From JBOFFC01 sp051648405 (lineage in GTDB: Bacteria; Planctomycetota; Planctomycetia; Pirellulales; Lacipirellulaceae): a DNA stretch of 64,000 nt. The position numbers were made by a program, and so were the translations under genes. Location: the NCBI GenBank assembly GCA_051648405.1, contig JBOFFC010000179.1:7781-71780 (forward strand). The letters run 5' to 3'. Of this stretch, positions 46,051-55,807 are shown piece by piece; within the stretch, counting starts at the first letter, position 1; each line of letters opens with the position of its first letter. The notes under the pieces are model-generated. The model made no database searches. It saw nothing but the letters and a program-made list of their open reading frames with translations, and was not told where the DNA came from.

Positions 46051-46956
46051 GTGCAAGACGCGATCCAGAAGGCCGACGTGCTGATCGAGGCGATGGGGTG
46101 GATCCGCCGCTTCCGCGACAACGTCGTCGTGATCAAGCTCGGCGGCAGCCTGATGGACGACGACGAGGCGCTGCGCCACTTGCTGGTTGACGTCGTCTTT
46201 ATGGAGACCGTCGGCATGCGGCCGGTGATCGTCCACGGCGGCGGCAAGGCGATCAACCGCGCGATGGACGACGCCGGCATCGAGCCCCGCTTCGTCCAAG
46301 GGCGGCGCTACACGGACGACGCCACGCTGCGGATCGTCGAGTCGGTGCTCGGCGGACAGGTCAACGAGGAGATCGCCGCCCTCATCGAGGAGTACGGCGG
46401 CCGAGCGATGCCGCTCAACACGGTCGGCGAGACGAACAACAACGTCCTCTTCGGCGAGAAGCTCACGCTCCCCGGCCCCGACGGCGCGCCGATCGACCTG
46501 GGGAACGTCGGCCACGTGACGCGCGTCGATCGCGACACGATCGACAACCTCTGCTACGCGGGCCAGGTTCCGGTGATCCCCTCCCTGTGCGAAACCGAGG
46601 CCGACGCCAGCGGCAAACGGGGCCTGCTGAACGTCAACGCCGACACCGCCGCGATGGCCGTCGCCGAGGCGCTCGGGGCGGAGAAGCTGGTGTTCCTCAG
46701 CGACGTCAACGGCGTCCGCCGCGACCGCGACGACCCCCAGTCGCTGATCCACACCCTGGCGGCGACGGAGGCCCGCGACCTGATCGCCCAAGGGGTGATC
46801 GATGCCGGCATGATCCCCAAGGTCGAGGCCTGCCTCGGGACCATCGAAAAAGGGGTCGGCAAGGTCCACATCATCGACGGCCGGCTGCGTCATTCGCTGC
46901 TGCTCGAGATCTACACCAACAGCGGCGTCGGGACCGAGATCGTCGCGTCGCCGTGA
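46051..46956 (+). CDS. argB: Acetylglutamate kinase
   Basis: Phosphorylates N-acetylglutamate in arginine synthesis. About 301 residues if started at the GTG at 46051 (MQDAIQKADVLIEAMGWIRR), which matches the family N-terminus; in-frame codons further upstream add Pro/Arg-rich sequence. Motifs: VVIKLGGSLMDDD, IVHGGGKAINRAMDDAGIEPRFVQGRRYT, LNVNADTAAMAVAEALGAEKLVFLSDVNGV. The N-terminal helix is of the kind found in arginine-inhibited hexameric enzymes, so feedback by arginine (and PII contact) is possible but not shown. Confidence 0.95.
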   Translation: MQDAIQKADVLIEAMGWIRRFRDNVVVIKLGGSLMDDDEALRHLLVDVVFMETVGMRPVIVHGGGKAINRAMDDAGIEPRFVQGRRYTDDATLRIVESVLGGQVNEEIAALIEEYGGRAMPLNTVGETNNNVLFGEKLTLPGPDGAPIDLGNVGHVTRVDRDTIDNLCYAGQVPVIPSLCETEADASGKRGLLNVNADTAAMAVAEALGAEKLVFLSDVNGVRRDRDDPQSLIHTLAATEARDLIAQGVIDAGMIPKVEACLGTIEKGVGKVHIIDGRLRHSLLLEIYTNSGVGTEIVASP

Positions 46957-47056
46957 ACCTTCGGGCGCGCGGGGACTCGTGAGGGAAGGCCGCCGCGACA
47001 CGCGACGACTCGCAAACCGCGACGAAAACCATTCATTCGACCGAGGCGCATCCGCC

Positions 47057-48256
47057 GTGAACGCGACCGACGAAACCACGATGTCCCCGGAGACGGCCGC
47101 GACCTACAAGCGGTACGTCGTGCCGAACTACGGCCGCTACCCGGTTTCGCTGGTGCGCGGCGAAGGGTCGTGGGTCTGGGACGACCGCGGGCGGAAGTAC
47201 CTCGACTTCTTCCCCGGCTGGGGCTGCAACCTACTGGGGCACTGCCCCCCCGCGATCGTGCAGGCCGTCCAGGAACAGGTCGCCACGCTGATCCACGTCC
47301 CCAACAGTTGGCACACCGAGCCGCAAGGCCGCTGGGCCCAACTGCTGAGCGAGCGCTCGTTCGGCGGTCAGGCGTTCTTCTGCAACTCGGGGACCGAGGC
47401 CAACGAGGCGGCGATCAAGCTCGTCCGCCTGCACACGCCGGCCGAGCGGTACAAGATCATCACCTTCACCGGCGGCTTCCACGGGCGGACGCTCGGCAGC
47501 ACGACCGCCACGGCGCAGCCCAAGTACCACGAGGGGCTCGGCCCGCTGATGGCGGGGTTCGTCTACGCGCCGTTCGGCGACCTCGACGCGGTCCGCAAGC
47601 TCGTCGATGACGAGACGGCCGGCATCATGATCGAGCCGATCCAGGGCGAAGGAGGCATCCGAATCCCCCCCCCGGGGTTCCTCACAGGCCTGCGCGAGAT
47701 CGCCGACGAGCACGGCCTGGTGCTTGTCTTCGACGAGGTCCAATCCGGCTGCGGCCGGACCGGCGACTGGTTCGCCTACCAGCACTTCGGCGTTACGCCC
47801 GACGTCCTAACGCTCGCCAAGAGCCTGTGCGGCGGGGTCGCGGGTGGGGCCATGCTCACCACTTCCGAGATCGCCCCCAGCCTGCGACCCGGGATGCACG
47901 CGGCGACCTTCGGGGGCAACCCCCTCGCAGCGCGGGCCGGCATCGCGACCATCGAGACGATCGAGCGCGAGAACCTGCTGCCGAACGCTAAGCGGCTCGA
48001 CCAGCTCTTCCGCGAGCGCCTTGCGCCACTCGCCGACGAGCTGCCAACCGTCAAGGAGTTCCGCGGTTGCGGCGTGATGATCGGCCTCGAGCTGCTGATC
48101 GAAGGCGCCCCCGTGGTCGCCGAGTGCATGCGCCGCGGCCTGCTGATCAACTGCACGCAAGGGACGGTCCTGCGACTGCTCCCCGCGATGAACCTCTCTG
48201 ACGACGAGCTCAACGAGGGGTGCGACACGCTGACCGAAGTGCTGCGCGGCCTCTAG
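47057..48256 (+). CDS. argD: Acetylornithine aminotransferase
   Basis: PLP-dependent transamination of N-acetylglutamate semialdehyde. 399 residues if the GTG at 47057 is used (MNATDETTMSPETAATYKRY); an ATG at 47081 is an alternative. KRYVVPNYGRYPVSLVRGEGSWVWDDRGRKYLDFFPGWG is the family opening; FFCNSGTEANEAAIKLVR, FHGRTLGS, EPIQGEGG, FDEVQSGCGRTGDWFAYQ, and TLAKSLCGG with the PLP lysine are all present. It is the second gene of argB-argD-argF. Confidence 0.95.
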   Translation: MNATDETTMSPETAATYKRYVVPNYGRYPVSLVRGEGSWVWDDRGRKYLDFFPGWGCNLLGHCPPAIVQAVQEQVATLIHVPNSWHTEPQGRWAQLLSERSFGGQAFFCNSGTEANEAAIKLVRLHTPAERYKIITFTGGFHGRTLGSTTATAQPKYHEGLGPLMAGFVYAPFGDLDAVRKLVDDETAGIMIEPIQGEGGIRIPPPGFLTGLREIADEHGLVLVFDEVQSGCGRTGDWFAYQHFGVTPDVLTLAKSLCGGVAGGAMLTTSEIAPSLRPGMHAATFGGNPLAARAGIATIETIERENLLPNAKRLDQLFRERLAPLADELPTVKEFRGCGVMIGLELLIEGAPVVAECMRRGLLINCTQGTVLRLLPAMNLSDDELNEGCDTLTEVLRGL

Positions 48257-48306
48257 CCCCTGCGTTTTCCCCGCTGACGCTCTCCTGCTGCCCCGTTACC
48301 GCCACG

Positions 48307-49230
48307 ATGCGCCACCTGCTCACGCTCGCCGACGTCACCCCCGCCGAGATCGAGGCGATCTTCGCGCTCACCGCCGACCTCAAGGCGAAGTTCGCCCGCG
48401 GGGTCCGCGAGCCGCTGCTACCGGGGCGGGTGATGGCCCTGGTGTTCGAGAAGCAGTCGCTGCGGACGCGCGTCAGCTTCGAGGCCTGCATGACACACCT
48501 CGGCGGCGGCAGCGTGATGCTGGGGGACGACGCGGGGTTCGGCAAGCGCGAGAGCGTCGCCGACTTCGCGCGGGTCCTGAGCGAAATGGTCGACGTGGTC
48601 GTCCTCCGCAGCAAGCTCCACACGACCGTCGAGGAGTTCGCCCGCCACGCGGGGTGCGCGGTCATCAACGGCCTGACCGACGTGGCCCACCCGTGCCAGG
48701 CGCTCGCTGACCTGTACACGATGCGCGAGCGCTTCGGGTCGGTTGCCGGCCGCAAGCTCGCCTGGGTCGGCGACGGGAACAACGTCGCGCGGAGCCTCGC
48801 CGAGGGGTGCGCGAAGGCCGGCGTCGAGTTCGTCATGGCCTCGCCCCCCGGCTACGAGATGGACTCCGCGTTCCTCGACGAGGTAAGGGCCGACTCGCCC
48901 GGCGCAATATTGTCGGTGACGCACGACCCGGTCGCCGCCGTCACCGGCGCCTCGGCCGTCTACACCGACGTCTGGGCCAGTATGGGCCAGGAAGCCGAGG
49001 AGGCCCAGCGGCGCCGCGACTTCGCCGACTTCCAGGTCAACGAAGCGCTGATGGCCCACACGCCCCACGACGCCCTGTTCATGCACTGCCTCCCCGCCAA
49101 GCGCGGCGAGGAAGTCACCGACGGCGTGATCGACGGACCCAAGAGCGTCGTCGTCCAGCAGGCGGGCAACCGGATGCACGCCCAGAAGGGGGTCCTCGTG
49201 TGGCTCCTCGGCGCCCACGCCGCCGGCTGA
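48307..49230 (+). CDS. argF: Ornithine carbamoyltransferase
   Basis: Makes citrulline from ornithine and carbamoyl phosphate. 307 residues from the ATG at 48307 (MRHLLTLADVTPAEIEAIFA). The carbamoyl-phosphate motif reads KQSLRTR, where the classic motif is STRTR. HPCQALADLYTM, AWVGDGNNVARSLAEG (DGNN carbamoyl/ornithine loop), VYTDVWASMGQE and FMHCLPAKRGEEVTD (ornithine-binding HCLP) are intact, and HCLPxxRG favours OTCase over the acetylornithine variant. Gap to argD 50 bp. Confidence 0.95.
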   Translation: MRHLLTLADVTPAEIEAIFALTADLKAKFARGVREPLLPGRVMALVFEKQSLRTRVSFEACMTHLGGGSVMLGDDAGFGKRESVADFARVLSEMVDVVVLRSKLHTTVEEFARHAGCAVINGLTDVAHPCQALADLYTMRERFGSVAGRKLAWVGDGNNVARSLAEGCAKAGVEFVMASPPGYEMDSAFLDEVRADSPGAILSVTHDPVAAVTGASAVYTDVWASMGQEAEEAQRRRDFADFQVNEALMAHTPHDALFMHCLPAKRGEEVTDGVIDGPKSVVVQQAGNRMHAQKGVLVWLLGAHAAG

Positions 49231-49289
49231 GGCCCCGCGACAACCGTCCGCTCCCGCGAGCGGCAACCTACTACTCCAGGCGAGCACCC

Positions 49290-50033
49290 ATGCCTCGACA
49301 CGACGGACGGGCCGACGACCAGCCGCGACCCCTGCACATCGAGCGTCACTGGGCCACCGCGGCGCCGGGGAGCGTGCTCGTGAGGTCGGGTCGCACCACG
49401 GTTCTCTGCACGGCGAGCGTCTCGAACGACGTACCCCCGTGGATGGCCGGCAAGGGGCGCGGCTGGGTCACGGCCGAGTACAACATGCTCCCGGGGAGCA
49501 CCAGCCCGCGGAAGGCTCGCCCCGGGGCCAAGCCCGACGGTCGATCGACCGAGATCCAGCGGCTGATCGGCCGCTCGCTGCGAGCCGGGATCGACACGGC
49601 GCGACTCGGCGAGCGCTCGATCACGATCGACTGCGACGTGCTGCTGGCCGATGGCGGCACGCGCACGGCGAGCATCACCGGGGGCTGGGTCGCGCTCGTG
49701 GATGCGCTCGCTGCGCTGTGCGACGCCGAGGGCCAGCCGGCGTTCCCGGCGGGCAGAACGCCGCTGACGACTAGCGTCGCCGCGGTCAGCGTGGGCCTCG
49801 TCGAGGGCCGTGCGGTGCTCGACCTCGACTACCGCGAGGACTCGCGGGCCGCGGTCGATCTCAACGCCGTGATGAGCGGTGACGGTCGGTTCGTCGAGGT
49901 CCAAGGGGGGGGCGAAGGGTTCGCCTTTGATCGCCCGCAGCTCGACGCGCTGCTGACCCTCGCCGAGGCCGGCGCCCGCCGCGCGACCGCCGCCCAGCGC
50001 GAAGCGCTCGGCGGCGATTGGCCGCTTGGCTAG
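49290..50033 (+). CDS. rph: Ribonuclease PH
   Basis: Phosphorolytic 3'-5' exoribonuclease that trims tRNA 3' ends. 247 residues from the ATG at 49290 (MPRHDGRADDQPRPLHIERH). SVLVRSGRTTVLCTASV, GKGRGWVTAEYNMLPGST, RSTEIQRLIGRSLRAGID, ITIDCDVLLADGGTRTASITGGWVAL and DLDYREDSRAAVDLNAVM mark the RNase PH fold including the phosphate-binding GTRTA. It follows argF on the same strand by 59 bp. Confidence 0.96.
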   Translation: MPRHDGRADDQPRPLHIERHWATAAPGSVLVRSGRTTVLCTASVSNDVPPWMAGKGRGWVTAEYNMLPGSTSPRKARPGAKPDGRSTEIQRLIGRSLRAGIDTARLGERSITIDCDVLLADGGTRTASITGGWVALVDALAALCDAEGQPAFPAGRTPLTTSVAAVSVGLVEGRAVLDLDYREDSRAAVDLNAVMSGDGRFVEVQGGGEGFAFDRPQLDALLTLAEAGARRATAAQREALGGDWPLG

Positions 50034-50049
50034 CCGGCGCGGCGTCGCG

Positions 50050-53000
50050 CTACTGAGCGCCGCCCGCGTCCTGGCCGTCGCCACCACCCGCCGCGACGTT
50101 GGTCGTCGTGGCCGTGCTTGTGGTGTTGTTTGTCGTGTTGTTCGTGATGGCTGCGGGCGCCCCCGTGAAGCTGAACGTGGCCACGCTCGACACGCCCGAG
50201 AAGAACGGTGTCGGCGTCACACGGACGTAGCGCCGGTCGGCCGAGATCACCGCGGTCGTCGACATGTTCGTGCCGTCGGGGAGCGTGATGATGACCGGCT
50301 GGTAGCCGACCGCTCCGCCGCCACCGAGCGCAAGCCGGCGGCGGATCACGTCCGCCGGGCGGAGCGAAACGCCCCGACCGCCGTCGGCGAGCGAAGAGAG
50401 TTGCTGGCCCAGGACTGCCTGCGACACGGCTTGCTGCCGGCTGATCGCTTGGGCGAGGCGTTCTTCTTCGAGCGGCTCTGAACGACGCCCGTCGGCGAGC
50501 GAGAACTCAACCACCGCGTCCTTACCTTGTTCGATTGCGATCTGCTTGCGGATCGTCTCCTCGCGGTCGGTCCCGGCAGCGAGGGTCACTTCGACCGTTA
50601 CCGTGTCGGCGGTGACCTCACCCCAGACCTTGCGGATGGCGACGCGGTAGGCGCCACTGAACCCGCGCGGGCAGACGTAGCTCTCGGTGTGCTCCGCGTC
50701 GCTCGCGTCGGCGGCCATCGAGTCACCCAGGTTCACCCCCCCGCCCGTGGTGCGAGGCTGGCCCAGCCAGCAGAGCGAGCCGCCGGGCTCCTGCACGGCG
50801 ACATCGACGTCGGCTTCGCCGGTCCAACTGACGCGCACCACGCAGTCGCGGGCCGCGGCGGCGTTGAGTTCGTCGCGGAGAGCCTGGGCGCGGCCCGTGT
50901 CCCCTTGCTCCTCAAGACGCTTGACGAGCGCCTCGCCGGCGAGGCGCGCCGACTCGGCGATCGCCGCTTGTTCGGTCGGCCATGCCTGCGACACGATCGC
51001 CGTCGTCGCCCACGCCAGGGCGTCGATGTCGTCACAACGCTTGGCGGCCCGCAACGCGAGGGCGTACCCCTCGTAAAGCAGCGGGTCACGCGACGTCGCC
51101 AGTTGGCAGACCTCCACCGCACGGCGGTCGAGGTCCATTCCGCTCAGGTAGTCGGCGATCGCCAGCAACTGTTCGTTCGACTGCGCGAAATCGACCGCCG
51201 ACATCACGGCGCGTTCGACCTCGGAGTCTTTGCGACCTTCGAGCTTCATCGCGATGCCGAGCGACTCGTACATCCAGGGCTGCGGCGCGCCGTGCCGGAG
51301 AGCCGAGTCGATCAAGGCCGCGACGTGATCGTAGCGACGGTCGGCCATCAGCCGCCGCGCCGCGTGCCGCACGGCGACCGGGCTCGGGACGCCGTTGGCG
51401 AAAACCCCTTCCCAGTGCGACGGCGAGGCGTCCGCGGCGGGGAGTTCGAGCCGGTCCGCGGCGTCGTCCGCAGCAGCCGGCTGGGCCCTCTTCGGTTGGC
51501 CCGCCGCGGGGGACGCCGACGGCGCTGCGGCTGCCGGCTGACGGGTCAGCGAGAGCGGGGCGGACGCGTCGGCGGCGAGGTCGTCCGGCACGCTGAACAT
51601 GCCGCCACCCATCCCGCCACCACCGCCACCCATCCCGCCGCCACCACCACCCATGCCGCCACCCATACCCCCGCCACCACCACCCATACCCCCACCACCC
51701 ATACCCCCGCCACCACCACCCATCATGCCCCCCATCCCCCCCATGCCTTGGGAGATGATCGGAAGCACGAGGTCGGCGACCGGGTAGACCTTTACCGACA
51801 GGCGGGTGAGGGCCTCGTCCTCGGTCGTGATCAGCAGCACCTCTTCGTCGATGACGTAGGTCAGCTCGAGCGGCTTGAGGATCAGTCGCATGGCCGATCG
51901 CAGCGTGATGTTTCGCAGTTGCGAGGTGACCGGCTCGTCGGGGCCGATCCCCAGGTCCTCGAGGGCCTTGGTGTCGAGCAGCACCTCCATCGCGTACTCG
52001 TCGCGGAGGAACTGCACGACTTCCTCAAGCGGCGTCTCCTGGAAGTCCATCCCGGTGGCGGTCAGCGGGCTGTTGAGGGCCGTGTTGATCGCCTCTTCCG
52101 ACTCGCTCTTGCCTGCCAGGTCGACCGACGCGTACTGCTTGCGACGCTCGGTCAGCTCGGCCCAGAACTCGGGGTCCGGGTAGACGATCGGCGGGTCCCC
52201 CGGGAAGGGGATCGACGACGTTTCGATCGAAGCCATCGTTTCGAGGAACCCGGCCGCACGCTTCGCCCGGACATCGACGCCGAACTCGTAGTACCGCTTC
52301 GCTTGGCCCCACAGGTAGGCTACCCGCGGCGTGACCCCCTCGGGGTCGATCTCGTTGGCGATCTCGGCGACTTCCACCGCCTCGTCGAAGCGGCGTTCAT
52401 CGACCAGCGCGTTGAAGCGGTCGATGAGCTGCTTCTCGCGCTCGCGCTGCAGCGTCAGCCGGTCGAGCAGGATCCGCTGCTCTCGGGCCGCGGCGAGGGT
52501 CTCCTCGCGCTCGCGGTCGAGGTCGTCCTTAATCGACGCCTGCCGGGCCGCCTCACGCAGCGCGGATTGGATCTTATCGACGAGTCCCACCCGGACCGAA
52601 GCGATCAGCTCCGGCGAGCGCTCGACGTTTTGCAGCATCAGCTTCAGGCCTTGGATCGCGCGCTCGGGGTTCTTGCCCATCTCGCCCCGCGCGTCGGCGA
52701 TCGCGTTCTGCGTTTCCTTCTCCATCATCTGAGCGAACACGCGGCTGTTGCGATCGACCGAGTCGAGGAACCGTCCATCGACGACCACCTCGGCCGGCGG
52801 GTAGGCCCCGGTGTCCTCAAAGAACGTGTCGCCGGGGACGACGACCGAGTCCCCTTCGACGATCGTCCCTTCGACCACCGGCGCCGGCTCGATGATCGAT
52901 TGCTCGCCCGCCGCGCCTTCGTCGATCACCTCGAACTGCGCGAAGCGGAACGGCGACTTGCCCCTCGCTTCGCGGTGAGCGATCCCCTTCACGGTCAGCC

Positions 53001-54210
53001 GACGGACCGTCTCGGCGGACGGGTTGCCCGGGTCGTGACGCAGGACCGCGTCGCTAAGCTGGGCCGCCCCCGCCTTGTCGCCGAGCGAAACGGCCCGCTC
53101 GGCCATCTTGGCGAGCTCGTCGATCCGCGCCATCTGGACACGGCCGGTCGCTTCGAGGCCCGCCGTGCCGAGCGTTGTTAGGGTCTGGCCACCGTTGCGA
53201 GCGGCTTCGCTGACGAGGGTCGAAAGGTACGGGGCCGATTCGTCCGCCGCGCTAGCGTCCGCGGCCCACTGGACCTCGTCGCCGCCGACCGTCGCCGCGA
53301 CGCCGATCGACTTCGAGTCGCTCGCCAGGCTGCCGACCAAAATCGTGTCGCGATCGCTGCGGAGCGGCGGGAACGCGGTCGGGTAGACGGCGACCACGCC
53401 CGAGGCCGGCTTGGCCCCCTGCGGCCACTCGACGCGGGCGTGGGCCCAGTCGGCGAGCGTGCGGCCGATGCGGCCACCGCGCCCGACGTTGTCGGCGGTG
53501 GCGCGCTCGCGGGTGACTCCCTCGGACTCGTCGGCGAGGGTCATCCCCTCGTCGATCGCCACGTTGCCACCCGTCTGGTTCGCGAGCGCCATCAGAAGGA
53601 CCTGATCACACCGCGGGCCGATCGCGTAGCTCGTGACCGGGACCCGCGCCGCGCGGAGCGAATCGAGGAGCGCCATCCAGCGGTGGCCGGCGCTGAGTCC
53701 GGTCGAATCAAACCCGTCGCCGATGTACACCAGCGCCCGCTCGCGCTCCGATTCGCCAAACAGGGCGGTCGCGGCGCGGAGGACGCGGTCGATGTTCGTT
53801 GTGCCAAGCGGCGTCTCGGCGCCGAGGCGATCCATGGCGGCGGCCAGCTCGGGGCTGTCAGGGGCCGTGGGGCCGCTGGTCATCGGACGCGCTTCGAGGT
53901 CTGCCGCGACGACCTGCACGCGGTCCGCCGGCGCCAGCGCGGCGACGAGTGATTCTACCGCGGCCAGTCCGGTCTCGCGGAACGCGCCGACCTGGCTCGC
54001 CGAGGTATCGAAGACCACGACCAAGTCGACGCCTCGATCGACGGCGGCCGGCTCGATCGGCGGCAGGCTCGCCGCGAACGCGCGTCCCCCCTCCGCATTC
54101 GCCTGGGTCCAAACGGCGATCGGGGTCGCGGCCGAGGCCACGGTCGTGGCGCCCAGGGCGAGCGCGGCGCAAGCCGCGGCCGAGAAGCGAACCAGTCGGG
54201 TCGAAGTCAT
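50050..54210 (-). CDS. Giant exported VWA/STN-domain protein with Gly-Met array
   Basis: A 1386-residue exported protein starting MTSTRLVRFSAAACAALALG (signal peptide to ASAATP). Residues 60-200: von Willebrand A domain with VDLVVVFDTSASQ (DxSxS metal site) and ALVYIGDGFDST. Residues about 530-640: charged coiled coil (KDDLDREREETLAAAREQRI). Residues about 710-805: a secretin/TonB short N-terminal (STN)-like domain with GMDFQETPLEEVVQFLRDEY and ITLRSAMRLILKPLELTYVID. Residues 819-870: Gly-Gly-Gly-Met repeats. Then a helical repeat region and a C-terminal segment ending VTPTPFFSGVSSVATFSF and an Asn/Thr tail. Large envelope protein; role unknown. Confidence 0.82.
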   Translation of the reverse strand: MTSTRLVRFSAAACAALALGATTVASAATPIAVWTQANAEGGRAFAASLPPIEPAAVDRGVDLVVVFDTSASQVGAFRETGLAAVESLVAALAPADRVQVVAADLEARPMTSGPTAPDSPELAAAMDRLGAETPLGTTNIDRVLRAATALFGESERERALVYIGDGFDSTGLSAGHRWMALLDSLRAARVPVTSYAIGPRCDQVLLMALANQTGGNVAIDEGMTLADESEGVTRERATADNVGRGGRIGRTLADWAHARVEWPQGAKPASGVVAVYPTAFPPLRSDRDTILVGSLASDSKSIGVAATVGGDEVQWAADASAADESAPYLSTLVSEAARNGGQTLTTLGTAGLEATGRVQMARIDELAKMAERAVSLGDKAGAAQLSDAVLRHDPGNPSAETVRRLTVKGIAHREARGKSPFRFAQFEVIDEGAAGEQSIIEPAPVVEGTIVEGDSVVVPGDTFFEDTGAYPPAEVVVDGRFLDSVDRNSRVFAQMMEKETQNAIADARGEMGKNPERAIQGLKLMLQNVERSPELIASVRVGLVDKIQSALREAARQASIKDDLDREREETLAAAREQRILLDRLTLQREREKQLIDRFNALVDERRFDEAVEVAEIANEIDPEGVTPRVAYLWGQAKRYYEFGVDVRAKRAAGFLETMASIETSSIPFPGDPPIVYPDPEFWAELTERRKQYASVDLAGKSESEEAINTALNSPLTATGMDFQETPLEEVVQFLRDEYAMEVLLDTKALEDLGIGPDEPVTSQLRNITLRSAMRLILKPLELTYVIDEEVLLITTEDEALTRLSVKVYPVADLVLPIISQGMGGMGGMMGGGGGGMGGGGMGGGGGGMGGGMGGGGGGMGGGGGGMGGGMFSVPDDLAADASAPLSLTRQPAAAAPSASPAAGQPKRAQPAAADDAADRLELPAADASPSHWEGVFANGVPSPVAVRHAARRLMADRRYDHVAALIDSALRHGAPQPWMYESLGIAMKLEGRKDSEVERAVMSAVDFAQSNEQLLAIADYLSGMDLDRRAVEVCQLATSRDPLLYEGYALALRAAKRCDDIDALAWATTAIVSQAWPTEQAAIAESARLAGEALVKRLEEQGDTGRAQALRDELNAAAARDCVVRVSWTGEADVDVAVQEPGGSLCWLGQPRTTGGGVNLGDSMAADASDAEHTESYVCPRGFSGAYRVAIRKVWGEVTADTVTVEVTLAAGTDREETIRKQIAIEQGKDAVVEFSLADGRRSEPLEEERLAQAISRQQAVSQAVLGQQLSSLADGGRGVSLRPADVIRRRLALGGGGAVGYQPVIITLPDGTNMSTTAVISADRRYVRVTPTPFFSGVSSVATFSFTGAPAAITNNTTNNTTSTATTTNVAAGGGDGQDAGGAQ
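51599..51753 (-). repeat. Gly/Met-coding tandem repeat in the VWA/STN gene
   Basis: Imperfect repeats of CCACCCATGCCGCCACC type (plus strand), coding GGMGGGGG on the minus strand, about 155 bp. Confidence 0.85.
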
Positions 54211-54661
54211 CTTCGGGGTGCTCCGCGAGGGGCGACCGAGGTTAGGGGGGTCCAGTTGGTCGGGGATGCCAGCGGGGCCGGTTCGGCGCCCTCCGCACAG
54301 CGGGCGGAAGCGCGCAAACCGTTGCCCTCTGTGCAGTTACCCGAGAGCCTCCATCTTATCCGGGCCACCGGGGCCCTTCCACCGGTTTCGCTCCAAATCC
54401 GGGCGGCCGATTGCGACGGTTCGCACGGTTCGCGGGTCGCGACGGGTGCGCCGGCACGCTGCGGGGGCAACGCCAAGGATACCCCCCGATCCCCCCCGTA
54501 GTCGCCATCGAACCGTGATTTAATGAGGTTCGTACGCGGGCGGCCCAACGATTCCAGGTAGGCTCCCCGCCGAACGAACGCCGCGGGATCGGCCGACGTA
54601 TCCACCGGAGCGTTGCCTCAGGGCCCCGTTCCCGTCCGTTTCTTGTAGGCGCCCCCGAACC
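54211..54661. other. Divergent intergenic region, VWA/STN gene and htrA
   Basis: A 451-bp spacer. A TTTAAT at 54519-54524 could be a -10 box for htrA but has no matching -35. No repeat, RNA or convincing frame was seen. Confidence 0.4.
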
Positions 54662-55807
54662 ATGCCCCCCCGCACCCGAATCCTCGTACCCGCCGTCGCC
54701 GTCCTGGCGATCGGCGCTGGGTCGCTCTTCGGCCAGCTCGCCCCCGCCCCGTCGCCGCTTCCCCGATCGATCCCCGCACCGCCGAATCCCGCGTCACCGG
54801 GGGCGTCCCTCGACCCTCGATTGACCCCCGAGGAGCTGGCCAATATCCGGGTTTACGAAACGGCCAACCGGGGGGTCGTCAACATCACGACGAGCACCGT
54901 GCAAGTCGATCCCCTGTTCCGGCTCCCGGTGGCGGGAGAGGGATCGGGTTCGGGCGCCGTGATCGACCAAGAGGGTCACGTAATCACGAACCACCACGTC
55001 ATCGAGGGGGCGCGCGAGATTGAGGTGACGTTCTCCGACGGCCGTAGCTACCCGGCCGAGCTCGTTGGCTCGGACAACGAGTACGACCTGGCCGTGCTGA
55101 AGGTCGCCGCCCCCCGCGAGGCGTTGCAACCGGTCGCCCTCGGGCGGAGCGAAACGCTGCGTGTCGGCCAGCGGGCGTACGTCCTCGGCAACCCGTTCGG
55201 CCTCGAGGGGTCGCTGACCACCGGCATCGTGTCGAGCCTTAACCGCTCGCTCCCCAGTCGGGTGACCGACCGCGTGGTGACGGGGATGATCCAAACCGAC
55301 GCGGCGATGAACCCCGGCAACTCGGGGGGACCGATGCTCAACTCGTCGGGCGAGATGATCGGGATGTGCGTCGCGATCCGCAGCTCGGTCGGCCAGAACT
55401 CGGGGGTCGGCTTCGCGATCCCGGTCGATCGCATCCGTCGCTTCGTCCCTGAGCTCATCGCGACCGGCAAGGTGCTGCGCGCGTACCACGGGATCGTGCT
55501 CGTGAACCCCACCGCGCGGGGGCTACGGATCGCGAAGCTGAGCCCCGGCGGTCCGGCCGAGCGCGCGGGGCTGCAAGGCTTCCGCGAGGTGATGACGACC
55601 AAGCGACAAGGCCCGTTCGAGTACCGCGTTGCGTCGATCGATCGCGAAGGCGCCGACTACATCGTCGCGATCGACGGGCGACCCATCCGCAGTCACGAAG
55701 AGTTCCTCGCGGCGATGGACGCGCACCGTCCCGGCGACCGTGTCGTGCTCACCGTGACGCGCGAAGGGGCGCAGCGCGACGTGCCGCTGGTGCTCGGCGA
55801 GGCGTGA
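54662..55807 (+). CDS. HtrA/DegP-type serine protease with PDZ-like domain
   Basis: A 381-residue S1C-family envelope protease. Residues 8-24 form a signal peptide or anchor (VPAVAVLAIGAGSLFGQ), then a Pro-rich stretch. Catalytic triad: His in VITNHHVIEG, Asp in DNEYDLAVLKV, Ser in NPGNSGGPMLN; EGSGSGAVID and LGNPFGLEGSLTTGIVSSLNR are family segments. The C-terminal 100 residues are a PDZ-like domain with SPGGPAERAGLQG and YIVAIDGRPIRSHEEFLAAM; an RQGPFEYR segment inserted between is unusual. Probable envelope quality-control protease by homology. Confidence 0.93.
   Translation: MPPRTRILVPAVAVLAIGAGSLFGQLAPAPSPLPRSIPAPPNPASPGASLDPRLTPEELANIRVYETANRGVVNITTSTVQVDPLFRLPVAGEGSGSGAVIDQEGHVITNHHVIEGAREIEVTFSDGRSYPAELVGSDNEYDLAVLKVAAPREALQPVALGRSETLRVGQRAYVLGNPFGLEGSLTTGIVSSLNRSLPSRVTDRVVTGMIQTDAAMNPGNSGGPMLNSSGEMIGMCVAIRSSVGQNSGVGFAIPVDRIRRFVPELIATGKVLRAYHGIVLVNPTARGLRIAKLSPGGPAERAGLQGFREVMTTKRQGPFEYRVASIDREGADYIVAIDGRPIRSHEEFLAAMDAHRPGDRVVLTVTREGAQRDVPLVLGEA

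Noticed and set aside
51599..51753. Regular CCACCCAT-type repeats as a CRISPR array
   Set aside because: No unique spacers; the repeats are in-frame and code Gly-Gly-Met runs in a large protein.
50527..53181. An 884-codon plus-strand frame across the VWA/STN gene
   Set aside because: Antisense shadow made of Arg/Asp/Val-rich sequence.
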